DNA of 64,000 nt from UBA10649 sp965278945 (GTDB lineage: Bacteria > Actinomycetota > Actinomycetes > S36-B12): positions 248,001-312,000 of the forward strand of contig OZ257128.1 in assembly GCA_965278945.1 (NCBI GenBank). The letters are read 5' to 3'. The notes under the pieces are model-generated. The model worked only from the letters and a program-made list of their open reading frames with translations, was not told where the DNA came from and searched no databases. Every line of letters starts with the position of its first letter. Within the stretch, counting starts at the first letter, position 1. A program made the translations under genes and the position numbers. Positions 49,225 to 57,212 of this stretch are shown here, in pieces.

Positions 49225-50348
49225 GACGAGATGACGCATTCCAGATGGCCGAAGCCGCGATCGCTGGGATCGTCGAGGTTCGTGCACGTGGCGAACTGCT
49301 CGGCCCACGCATCGGGGCGTTGGGTGAACCAGCCGGAGGGATCCTCGACGTCCACGGGATGCGACACGCCCCACACCTCGCCCTCGCCGTGGTCCTCACC
49401 GCGGAAGATCCCGCGCCCGAGCCGGTCGGCGAACCCGTCGTGGTAGCCGCCGCCCTGGAGGTAGGCGGGGGCTCCGACGGCCCTGAGCTCGAAGCGGTCG
49501 ACGACCCCGTCGGGTCGCTGCAGCCACATGCGCACGGCCTTCGCTCGATGCACGGCTTCTACTTCCGTGGCCTCCACCGAGATCGGCGTGTACGACCACG
49601 GCTCGATCGAGGTGTCGTGGGGGATGACGATTGACTCGAACGGATCGAAGGTCCCGTTCGGCTGCTCGTGGAACTGCCAGAACATCACCCGGTCGGGCAT
49701 CCGCATCATGGTCCACTGCCGCATCGTGAAGCCGCGACGAGGGTCGCGAGAGGTATCGGGTGCGATCGCTGACGATGGTGCGCCGCCGGTCCGGCCGTGG
49801 CCCCACGAGTGATCGCGGACGCCGACCCACGTGTTAGGGCTCACGGTCAGCTCCTGGCCGGCAACGGTGATCGTGCCGGTCACCTCGCAGCACTGGTCGT
49901 AGTTGGACCTGTCGTAGACCTTGCGACCGCCCGAGTACCGGACGATTCGATCCTCGAAGTATGGCTCGTGCAGTCCACGCCACTCCAGGTCGAAGGCGAT
50001 GCCGTAGTCGTTCTCATCGCAGCGCAGGCGGAGGGTGCGAAGTGGCTCGATGATGTCCAGGCGGAGCGGTCCGACGCTGATGTCGTCGATTCGCGGCCTC
50101 AGCCGGCGCGACCAGCGAAGGTTGTGCTGCTTGTGGTCGACCGTGACGCACGCGAAGCCGTCGATCACGTCGGTGTTCGGATGCAGCCGGATCGCGGAGA
50201 AGAGCGTCGCCCCGGTCGCCTCGTCACCGAGGGTGAAGTAGAAGCCGTCATTCCAGTGGACCGAGTCGCTGGCTACCGAGTCGAAGGTGCCCGGGATCTG
50301 GTGCCGTGGGTACTCATCCATTCCGGTCAGTCTGCTTCCCTGGCTCAT
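49221..50348 (-). CDS. AttH/CrtC-like (hydroxyneurosporene-synthase-fold) hypothetical protein
   Basis: 375 residues. Beta-rich with many Trp/Asp: SVHWNDGFYFTL near 30-40, WVGVRDHSWGHGRTGG near 185-200, and a second lipocalin-like half. The HSWG motif is typical of the AttH/CrtC two-barrel family, whose members include carotenoid hydratases. No catalytic claim can be made. The start is uncertain: 50348 lacks a ribosome site; an in-frame ATG at 50321 is an alternative. It is first in the operon and divergent from the epimerase gene. Confidence 0.6.
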   Translation of the reverse strand: MSQGSRLTGMDEYPRHQIPGTFDSVASDSVHWNDGFYFTLGDEATGATLFSAIRLHPNTDVIDGFACVTVDHKQHNLRWSRRLRPRIDDISVGPLRLDIIEPLRTLRLRCDENDYGIAFDLEWRGLHEPYFEDRIVRYSGGRKVYDRSNYDQCCEVTGTITVAGQELTVSPNTWVGVRDHSWGHGRTGGAPSSAIAPDTSRDPRRGFTMRQWTMMRMPDRVMFWQFHEQPNGTFDPFESIVIPHDTSIEPWSYTPISVEATEVEAVHRAKAVRMWLQRPDGVVDRFELRAVGAPAYLQGGGYHDGFADRLGRGIFRGEDHGEGEVWGVSHPVDVEDPSGWFTQRPDAWAEQFATCTNLDDPSDRGFGHLECVISS

Positions 50349-50387
50349 GGCAGGAGATTACCTCGTTCTCCCGCGTAATGAGACGAA

Positions 50388-50401
50388 ATGTCCTATAACA
50401 T
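50388..50401. promoter_or_regulatory. ATGT-N6-ACAT palindrome with TATAAC -10; leaderless start
   Basis: ATGTCCTATAACAT. The -10 TATAAC (50394-50399) ends nine bases before ATG 50408, and no ribosome site is seen, so the epimerase message is probably leaderless. The palindrome overlaps the -10 and could be an operator, for instance of the TetR regulator encoded in the same operon. Confidence 0.4.
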
Positions 50402-50407
50402 CTGTGC

Positions 50408-51409
50408 ATGGAGATTCTCGTTCTGGGCGGCAGCACCTTTGTCGGGCGACGGACCGTCGAACTGCTGCTCGCCAGCGGCCACGGCGTGACGGTGCTCAAT
50501 CGCGGACTCACCACGTCGGCGCTGCCCGATGGGGTGAGCCGCCTCGTGGGGGATCGAACGAGCACCGACTCGATGCGCGGGGCCCTGGGCGGGACGTCAT
50601 GGGATGCCGTGATCGACATCTCCGGGTTCGTCATGACTGCGGGCGGTGCCCAGTTCGAGGACCTGCTGGAGATCATCGACGGCACCGTCGGCTCGTACGT
50701 CTTCGTGTCGTCGATCATGGCGTACGCACCCACCGGGGTGATGCCGTGGACCGAGGACCAGCCCTATCGCGATGACCCGGCCACCACGTACGGCGGCTTC
50801 AAGGCCTATGCCGAGCGCGCGGTCCTGGCCAGATTCGAGCGGACCGGATTCCCCGGGTCGATCGCACGACCGGCCGCCATCTACGGACCCGACAACAACA
50901 TCCTCGACATGGAAGCGGCGATGTTCCTGCGACTGCGCCGCGGCCTTCCCGTTCTCCTGCCGCACGAAGGACTCGTGACGACTTCGTACGGTCATGTCGA
51001 TGACCTGTGCACCAATCTGCTGGAGATGGCCCAACTGGCCACCACGGCCGGTGAGGTCTTCAACATCACCGGCCAGGGCGTGTCGGCCCGGCAGTTCGTC
51101 GAGGACCTCGCTGAGATCGTCGGAGTTCGGGCCGACATCGTCGAGTTGCCGACCGGGTTCACCGACCTGAAGCCGGTGTACGGCCACCTCTTCGGCACTC
51201 GCCATCACGGGATCCTGTCCGTGCAGAAGGCAGCGGACTTCGGCCTGACCGTCGAGCGTGGCTTCAGAGTCGGGTACGAGCAGACCTATTCGTGGTTCCT
51301 GGAATCACCGCTCGTCGATGGCCCCGATCAGCATGCGGACCCGGTCTGGGGTGCGGGTTATGACTTCGCGCTCGAAGCCCAGGTGGTCAGGGAACTGCGG
51401 AACTCCTGA
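50408..51409 (+). CDS. NAD-dependent epimerase/dehydratase (extended SDR)
   Basis: 333 residues. Rossmann motif GGSTFVGRR (7-15), active Ser in FVSSIMAYAP, YGGFK as Tyr-x3-Lys, and ARPAAIYGPDNN as the usual post-active-site motif. Isomerase, reductase or dehydratase of a nucleotide sugar or cyclic substrate; the family does not tell. It heads an operon with a kinase-like gene and a TetR gene. Confidence 0.88.
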   Translation: MEILVLGGSTFVGRRTVELLLASGHGVTVLNRGLTTSALPDGVSRLVGDRTSTDSMRGALGGTSWDAVIDISGFVMTAGGAQFEDLLEIIDGTVGSYVFVSSIMAYAPTGVMPWTEDQPYRDDPATTYGGFKAYAERAVLARFERTGFPGSIARPAAIYGPDNNILDMEAAMFLRLRRGLPVLLPHEGLVTTSYGHVDDLCTNLLEMAQLATTAGEVFNITGQGVSARQFVEDLAEIVGVRADIVELPTGFTDLKPVYGHLFGTRHHGILSVQKAADFGLTVERGFRVGYEQTYSWFLESPLVDGPDQHADPVWGAGYDFALEAQVVRELRNS

Positions 51410-52665
51410 TGGACACTCGCGTCTCCGATGAGTCGATGTGGGCTGCGATCCGCGACGCGCTATCACGTGAAGACGACGGCGGACAGTGGATTGGCGTTGC
51501 TGACTACGCGGCAAGGCGCGGCGCGGACCCGTGGCCCGAGCGCATGCGCGAGGCAGGTCGCAGCGAGGACGTGACGGGCGAGCTGTCGGCGATCGGCCGC
51601 GAAGTCGCGAGCGATCTGGGACCGTCCCCTCTGCGCGAGCAGTTGGTGCAGTGGCTGGGGGAGGACGTGGCGGCGGCCGCACCCCTGCTGTCCGTGTTCA
51701 CCGGACATGGCACCGACGTCGAGCACGCTGTCGTGCACGTGGGGCCGGAGGAGCTCAACGCGCTGGCGCAGTGGCTCACCTCCGCGTGGAACCAGTCCGT
51801 GACCATCACTGCCGCAACAGTGATCGGCGGGGGATTCTCACGCCGGATGTGGCGAACGCGCATCCTCGTCGGCGGTGATGAGCGCCGGCTGATCGTGCGA
51901 GTCGAGCAGGGCGGGATGTTCGGCACCGACACGGCTTCGGAGGTCGCCGCTATGACGGCCCTGCTGGACTCCGGGTTTGCCGTGCCAGCGATCGTCGCGG
52001 TCGAAGCGACCGGAGACGTGCTGGGCGAGCCGTTCCTCATCATGGAGGAAGTGCCGGGCGAGGTCCGCCTCGACGACGACGGACTCGACGACATCATTCG
52101 TGCGGTCGCCGCCCTGCATCGCGTACCGGTCTCCGTGATCGACCAACGAGGACGGTCGCCGGAGCAGGTCATCTCCGACAACATTGACGGCTGGCTTCGG
52201 CTCTACCGCGAGCACTCGCCGATCGCGATCCCGCTCATTGAGCACGGCGCAGCATGGCTGCACGAGAATCTGCGGCCAACAGGCCCGAGCGTCGTCGTCC
52301 ATGGCGATGCCGGTCCCGGGAATGCGCTGTTCCACCCCGACCACGGACTGACCATGCTCGACTGGGAGTTCGCGCACGTCGGCGATGCCGCCGAGGACTG
52401 GGTCTACCTGGCTCTCATCCGCGGCCGTCGGATCATGGACGCAGCTGCCTGGCGGGAACGACTCGAACGGGTCGGCGGGGTGGCACTCGACGAGGAGCAG
52501 TGGCGCACGTGGCTGGCCTTCAATCACTTCCGCGGTGCGTGCGTCAACTTGACGGCCCGCACAGTTTTCGAGTCGAGCTCAACACCGACCGCTGACCAGC
52601 TTGCCATCGGTGTCGCCGTGCACCTGCGCTTCCTTGCCCAGCTCGTCGAGATCACGTGCGCGTGA
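51409..52665 (+). CDS. APH-type phosphotransferase with N-terminal helical extension
   Basis: 418 residues. The first 110 residues are helical and acidic and not part of the kinase fold. They contain no recognisable motif but resemble the DUF6285-like helical type in composition, so this may be a natural fusion (inference). The kinase part has IGGGFSRRMWRTRI (glycine-rich), VVVHGDAGPGNALF (catalytic loop) and MLDWEFAHVGD (metal loop). ATG overlaps the epimerase stop (TGATG). The stop overlaps the TetR start. Confidence 0.85.
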   Translation: MDTRVSDESMWAAIRDALSREDDGGQWIGVADYAARRGADPWPERMREAGRSEDVTGELSAIGREVASDLGPSPLREQLVQWLGEDVAAAAPLLSVFTGHGTDVEHAVVHVGPEELNALAQWLTSAWNQSVTITAATVIGGGFSRRMWRTRILVGGDERRLIVRVEQGGMFGTDTASEVAAMTALLDSGFAVPAIVAVEATGDVLGEPFLIMEEVPGEVRLDDDGLDDIIRAVAALHRVPVSVIDQRGRSPEQVISDNIDGWLRLYREHSPIAIPLIEHGAAWLHENLRPTGPSVVVHGDAGPGNALFHPDHGLTMLDWEFAHVGDAAEDWVYLALIRGRRIMDAAAWRERLERVGGVALDEEQWRTWLAFNHFRGACVNLTARTVFESSSTPTADQLAIGVAVHLRFLAQLVEITCA

Positions 52666-53222
52666 TCGATGCGCGTCTGCTGCGCTCGCAGACAGCAGTC
52701 CACGAGGCAGTGCGCGCCGTCCTTGTCGCCGAGGGGGTGAGCGGCCTGTCTGTCGATCGACTTGCAGCGGAATCCGGGGTCTCTCGAAGCACCATCTACC
52801 GCAACTGGCCGGACATGTCGGCCCTCGCTTGCGAGGTGTTCGACGAACTCATGCATCGCGATACGATCGACCTGCACTCGGATAGTCGTCGCGCCCTGCA
52901 CGACTACCTTGCCGACTATGCACGCCGGCTCAACGACGCGACCTACATTGCAGTCCTCGTGGCGCTCATCGACGGCTCGTCGCGCGACCCCGCGTTCGCT
53001 GACGTGCACCGTCGTGCCTTCTCGCAGACGCGGTCGCGCGCGGGAGCGATCATCCGACGCGCACAGGCGGACGGAGTCATCGACAAGGGACTCGACGTTC
53101 AGCACTGCGTCGAGGACCTGGTCGCACCCTTCCTCTACCGTCGACTGGTGACGCAGGTCAAGATCACCAGTCGACAGGTCCAAGACCTGCACGCAACCTT
53201 GCTACAACGATGGGCGGCTTAG
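52662..53222 (+). CDS. TetR-family transcription regulator
   Basis: 186 residues. The helix-turn-helix is LSVDRLAAESGVSRSTIYRNW near 29-49; the rest is the helical ligand domain. GTG 52662 (GTGA overlap) or 52656 are both possible. It is last in the epimerase-kinase operon and probably controls it in response to a pathway ligand. Its 3' end overlaps the convergent SnoaL-like gene by 21 bases. Confidence 0.87.
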   Translation: MIDARLLRSQTAVHEAVRAVLVAEGVSGLSVDRLAAESGVSRSTIYRNWPDMSALACEVFDELMHRDTIDLHSDSRRALHDYLADYARRLNDATYIAVLVALIDGSSRDPAFADVHRRAFSQTRSRAGAIIRRAQADGVIDKGLDVQHCVEDLVAPFLYRRLVTQVKITSRQVQDLHATLLQRWAA

Positions 53223-53651
53223 CAGGTTCTCGCCTTGCAGCGACCGCGGCCGAGAGCTCTTGTCGTGGAAGTCGGCCTCGCGCGCGACCTTGAGCCCGTC
53301 GAAGATGAGATAGCTGAGTCCCTCGGCGACCCACTTCTTGCCAATGTGCTCGGCTCCGAGGGAGTCGTCGTGCACGGTCGCACTCATCCGCCACAGCATC
53401 GCCAGGCCGTCGGGCCGAGCCCAGAAGTCGCCGGTCGGCTCCAGGACGAGATCGGGATAGCGGTCCAGGCCATGCTGGAAGTAGGCGCGAATCGCCTCCC
53501 AGCCGACGTGTTCGCCGCCGATGATGTCGAAGAGGACGGGCTCGTCGGTGAGGTACTGCCGTGGCGCGTCGACATCGCCGCTCGACCACGCCGCGAACAG
53601 CGCGGTCGCCACGTCGATTCGGGCCCGGTCAGTCTCGTCGAACTCGCTCAT
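53202..53651 (-). CDS. SnoaL-like (NTF2-fold) protein
   Basis: 149 residues. ARIDVATALFAAWSSGDVDAPRQYLTDEPV opens a classic SnoaL/limonene-epoxide-hydrolase-type fold, with GWEAIRAYFQHGLDRYPDL in the middle. AAGGAGAACG precedes ATG 53651. It lies downstream of an SDR gene on the same strand with 25 bases between. Confidence 0.72.
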   Translation of the reverse strand: MSEFDETDRARIDVATALFAAWSSGDVDAPRQYLTDEPVLFDIIGGEHVGWEAIRAYFQHGLDRYPDLVLEPTGDFWARPDGLAMLWRMSATVHDDSLGAEHIGKKWVAEGLSYLIFDGLKVAREADFHDKSSRPRSLQGENLLSRPSL

Positions 53652-53676
53652 CGTTCTCCTTGTCGGTGTCGTGAAC

Positions 53677-54426
53677 TCATGCGGACAGGTAAGCCCCGCC
53701 GTTGGCGAGGATGAATTGGCCATTGACGAAGGCTGCGCCGGGCGAAGCCAAGAACTCGATCACGGACGCGATCTCCTCCGGCGTCGCCGGACGTCCTGCG
53801 GCGATTCCCGCGATGAGTCGTTCGTGACGCTCGGGTGAGATCCGACCCTCGAGCAGCTCGGTTCCTGCGGTGTAACTGGGCGCGACGACGTTCGCAGTGA
53901 TGCCCTCGGATCCCAGCTCGCGCATCAAGGTGATGACGTAGGCATCGAGAGCGCCCTTGGCGGCCGCGTACGCGGGACTTCCGGTGCCGAAGGCGCTGGC
54001 CGCTGATCCGACGATGATGATGCGCCCTCCCGGTCGCGCCATGCTCGCCTTGAGCGCCTCGATGAGCAGGACCGCGCTGAGGGTGTTGCCCCGCCACGTG
54101 GACTCCCACACGCTCGCTACCGACGCGAGCCCGCCCTCGATACGCGGCTGGGGCGAGCCCGCGTTGCTCACCAGGATGTCGATCGATGACTCGGAAGCCC
54201 AATCAGCGAACTCCTCGACCGAGGCCACGTCGGTGAGGTCAACCGACCTGCAGTCCACCTGCACGGACGGGTGGCTGGTCGCGAGCGACGCGGCTACCTC
54301 CGCGAGGCGGTCTGGGCGACGGCCGACAAGGATCAGCCGAGTGCACGTGGCTGCCAGGGCGACCGCGGTTGCCGCACCGATGCCGGTGCCGCCTCCGGAG
54401 ATGACCGCGGTTCGACTGTCCGTCAT
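53677..54426 (-). CDS. SDR-family oxidoreductase
   Basis: 249 residues. SGGGTGIGAATAV (cofactor), SNAG (variant of NNAG), the Ser in VGSAAS, and YAAAK as Tyr-x3-Lys, with the ANGGAY C-terminal variant of DGG. GGAGGCGGC precedes ATG 54426. A 17-mer related to the GntR palindrome lies 20 bases upstream. Confidence 0.9.
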   Translation of the reverse strand: MTDSRTAVISGGGTGIGAATAVALAATCTRLILVGRRPDRLAEVAASLATSHPSVQVDCRSVDLTDVASVEEFADWASESSIDILVSNAGSPQPRIEGGLASVASVWESTWRGNTLSAVLLIEALKASMARPGGRIIIVGSAASAFGTGSPAYAAAKGALDAYVITLMRELGSEGITANVVAPSYTAGTELLEGRISPERHERLIAGIAAGRPATPEEIASVIEFLASPGAAFVNGQFILANGGAYLSA

Positions 54427-54445
54427 GCCGCCTCCGACTGAGTAA

Positions 54446-54462
54446 CTGTTCAAGGACTACAG
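54446..54462 (-). promoter_or_regulatory. 17-mer related to the GntR palindrome, upstream of the SDR
   Basis: CTGTTCAAGGACTACAG keeps the whole right arm GACTACAG and the outer CTGT of 35551-35567 (12 of 17). GAGTAACTG (54440-54448, motif B) overlaps its left end. Weak evidence, but the location before an SDR start is sensible. Confidence 0.3.
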
Positions 54463-54467
54463 GAACC

Positions 54468-55352
54468 CTATTGCCACCACGGATACATCGGAGGCATGTC
54501 CGCCGAAGCCGTCCCCGAGAAATCCGCCGGTCGCTTGCCCACGAACGCGGCGACGCCCTCCTTGCCCTCACCGATGCTGGAGTAGAACATCGCGAGCGAC
54601 TCCACCAGGTGTGCCTGGAGGGGATCGGACGTCGCGCTGTTGCGATACATCATCTGACGCATCAGCGCCGTGGCCACCTGAGACTTGCCCTGGACGAACT
54701 TCGCGGCGAGGGCGTAGGCGGTCGGCAGCAGTTCGTCCTCGGGCACGACCTCGCGAACCAGGCCGAACTCGTGAGCCTGCTCCGCACTCAGGATGTCAGC
54801 GGAGTACACGAGTTCGAGTGCCCTGCTGATACCGACGATGCGCGGGAGGAACCAGGTCGAGCATGCCTCGGGCACGATCCCCAGCCGCCCGAAGACGAAG
54901 CCGATCCGCGCTCGCTCGGAGGCGATACGCACATCCATCGGCAACGTCATCGTCGCCCCGATGCCGACGGCCGCTCCGTTGATCGCGGCGATCACCGGCT
55001 TGGTGCATCGATAGATCGACAGCGCGACACGTCCGCCCGTGTCGCGCACGCCGTCGACGATCTCGGGGTCGTCCAGGCGGGCGATCAGGTCGTCCATCGT
55101 CGGGTGCTGAGTCTCGTCGAGACCGAATACGTTGCCGCCGGTAGACAGGTCCATTCCCGCGCAGAAGGCTCGTCCGCTGCCGGTGACGACGATCGCTCCG
55201 ACCGCATCGTCGGCGCTGGCCCGGTCGAACGCGCGAATGAGTTCGTTCGCCATCGTGACGGTGAACGCGTTGAGCTGGTCGGGGCGGTTCAGGCGCAGGG
55301 TGAGGATCCCGTCGGACACGTCGTACAGCAGCGTCTCGTAGTCGTCGGACAT
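54468..55352 (-). CDS. Enoyl-CoA hydratase/isomerase family protein
   Basis: 294 residues. LTLRLNRPDQLNAFT (about 15-29), GSGRAFCAGMDL (oxyanion loop), AINGAAVGIGATM (second oxyanion loop) and FGRLGIVPEACSTWFLPRI carrying the usual catalytic Glu. Of two adjacent ATGs the inner (55352) has better spacing from GGGAGG. It overlaps the stop of the transketolase C-terminal gene, so the two are coupled. Reaction: hydration of an enoyl-CoA, or a crotonase-type variant. Confidence 0.9.
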   Translation of the reverse strand: MSDDYETLLYDVSDGILTLRLNRPDQLNAFTVTMANELIRAFDRASADDAVGAIVVTGSGRAFCAGMDLSTGGNVFGLDETQHPTMDDLIARLDDPEIVDGVRDTGGRVALSIYRCTKPVIAAINGAAVGIGATMTLPMDVRIASERARIGFVFGRLGIVPEACSTWFLPRIVGISRALELVYSADILSAEQAHEFGLVREVVPEDELLPTAYALAAKFVQGKSQVATALMRQMMYRNSATSDPLQAHLVESLAMFYSSIGEGKEGVAAFVGKRPADFSGTASADMPPMYPWWQ

Positions 55353-56281
55353 CATCTGCCTCCCGTGAGGGCGAACTGGCTCACGCTCGTCCGCACGAAC
55401 TCGGTGCTCAGGCCGTCTCGCTCGCGGAGCCACTCCTGACCGCCGATGATGGAGGTGGCGGCGTCGTCCAGCGCCAGCGGGAGGATCGGCTCGCGCCATC
55501 CGCGGACGGCGAATGCCTCGAGCACCGCGCTGCCCATGCCGCCGTGGAGGGTGTGCTCTTCCAGCGTGACGATGCCGGCTGTGCCTGCGCTCGCCTCACG
55601 GATCGCGTCGGCGTTCAATGGCTTGATGACCGGGCACGTGAGCACGCGCACCGACACGCCCTCGGCCTCGAGTGCGCTGGCGACCTCGAGGGCCTGAACG
55701 ATGATGGCCCCGGTCGAGATCAGCGTGACGTCGGTGCCCTCCCGTACGAGCACGGGAGCTCCGGTCGACAGGTCGGGCTCGGCTGCGTGGATCACGGGCT
55801 CGCGATTCTTGCCGAGCCTGATGTATGCGGGACCGGGCGTGCTCATGACGACATCGACACTCGCGCGAACCTCGAGCGCGTCGGCCGGGGAGAAGACCCT
55901 CATGTTTGGCAGCGAGCGCAGGATCGCGATGTCCTCGACGGCATGGTGCGTGTACCCGAGAGATCCGTACGCAAGACCGGCTCCGACGGACACGATCGTG
56001 ACGCCGAGGTTGTGGTAGCAGACGTCGTTGCGAATCTGCTCGAGCGGACGCAGGGTGGGGAAGTTCGCAATCGAGTAGACGAAGGGCCTTCGGCCGGCGG
56101 ATGCCATGCCAGCTGCGATTCCCACCATCGACTGCTCGGCGACTCCCGCGTTCAGGAACTGCTTGGGAAACCGCTCGCCAAACTCCGCGACAACCCCGAA
56201 GCCGATGTCGCCGACGATGAGCATGATGCGCGGGTCGTCGGCAGCGAGCTCGCCGAGTCTCTTGACGAATGCGTCTCTCAT
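55352..56281 (-). CDS. Transketolase-like, C-terminal (pyrimidine/TK-C) subunit
   Basis: 309 residues. AGVAEQSMVGIAAGMASAGRRPFVYSI carries the Glu of the thiamine site, and VISTGAII-like TLISTGAIIVQALE the C-terminal domain. It pairs with the N-terminal half at 56278-57081 to form a split transketolase, as also seen for archaeal and some catabolic enzymes. ATG overlaps the N-half stop. It may act in an atypical two-carbon transfer or acyloin condensation within this pathway rather than the pentose phosphate cycle. Confidence 0.87.
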   Translation of the reverse strand: MRDAFVKRLGELAADDPRIMLIVGDIGFGVVAEFGERFPKQFLNAGVAEQSMVGIAAGMASAGRRPFVYSIANFPTLRPLEQIRNDVCYHNLGVTIVSVGAGLAYGSLGYTHHAVEDIAILRSLPNMRVFSPADALEVRASVDVVMSTPGPAYIRLGKNREPVIHAAEPDLSTGAPVLVREGTDVTLISTGAIIVQALEVASALEAEGVSVRVLTCPVIKPLNADAIREASAGTAGIVTLEEHTLHGGMGSAVLEAFAVRGWREPILPLALDDAATSIIGGQEWLRERDGLSTEFVRTSVSQFALTGGR

Positions 56282-57081
56282 GCGCGTGCTCCCAGCTGCT
56301 CGAGAGCGAGCGATAGGTGCTCAGCGTTGGGGGTGAGCGTGTGCCACTCGACCTTGTCCTCCATGAAGTCGACTCCCCGTCCCTTCACGGTGTTCGCGAT
56401 GACGACCCGTGGTCGCGGGCTGCTCGTAGGGGTGACCAGCGCGGAGATGAGCTCTCGGTGGTCATGGCCGTCGACTTCGGTCACGTCCCAGCCGAAGGCT
56501 CGCCACTTGTCGGCGAATGGCTCCATGCTCAGCACGTCCTCGGTACCGCCGAGGATCTGCAGGCGATTGCGATCCACGATGATCGTCACGTTCTGGAGTT
56601 GATGGTGAGCGGCGAGAAGTGCGGCCTCCCAGTTGCTTCCCTCCGCGCACTCCCCGTCGGACAAGATCACGAAGACTCGTCGGCTGCCTCCGTCGATCTT
56701 GTTGGCGAGCGCGATGCCGACACCGAAGGGCAGCGCGTGTCCCAGGGCGCCGGTCGACAATTCGACGCCCGGGATTCCGTGCGCGGTGACATGGCCGCCG
56801 AGATGCGACCCGTCGGCGCAGTAGTCGTCCAGCCAGTCGAGGGGGAAGTAGCCGGCGTGGGCGAGCACGGCGTACACGCCGGACGCCGAGTGCCCCTTCG
56901 ACACGAGCACGATGTCGCGGTCGGGATCCTCGAGGCGGTCGGGGGATACGTCGGCCACTTGGCCGTACAGGACCGCGAGGATGTCAATCACCGAGAGGGC
57001 CGATCCGATGTGCGATGCACCTGAGCGCGAGCACATGGTGAGCGCGCTGATTCGGGCCTGCCGCGCGAGTTCGGTGGTCAT
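56278..57081 (-). CDS. Transketolase-like, N-terminal (thiamine diphosphate) subunit
   Basis: 267 residues. SGASHIGSALSVIDILAVLYG, VLVSKGHSASGVYAVLAHAG, GALGHALPFGVGIA and the thiamine motif SDGECAEGSNWEAALLA closing at IIVDRN. GGAGGGGATCCC precedes ATG 57081. It is the first gene of a minus-strand run of five genes (two transketolase halves, enoyl-CoA hydratase, SDR, SnoaL). Confidence 0.88.
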   Translation of the reverse strand: MTTELARQARISALTMCSRSGASHIGSALSVIDILAVLYGQVADVSPDRLEDPDRDIVLVSKGHSASGVYAVLAHAGYFPLDWLDDYCADGSHLGGHVTAHGIPGVELSTGALGHALPFGVGIALANKIDGGSRRVFVILSDGECAEGSNWEAALLAAHHQLQNVTIIVDRNRLQILGGTEDVLSMEPFADKWRAFGWDVTEVDGHDHRELISALVTPTSSPRPRVVIANTVKGRGVDFMEDKVEWHTLTPNAEHLSLALEQLGARA

Positions 57082-57212
57082 GGGATCCCCTCCGCCGGGT
57101 ACTCGGACACCCTATAGTTGGAAGGGCGAGAATATTGGGGAATGTCCCGGTTGGGCGGACCGATCCGTTAGCGGGCAGACTGACCCCGCCCATTCATGAA
57201 CAGGAGTCCTGG

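Noticed and set aside
47695..52665. Antibiotic resistance (aminoglycoside phosphotransferase) genes
   Set aside because: The fold matches, but the DUF6285-like partner and catabolic neighbours point to metabolite kinases.
57082..57212. Divergent promoter with TATAGT at 57113-57118
   Set aside because: No acceptable -35 at 16-18 bases on either strand, so no promoter was annotated although one must exist.
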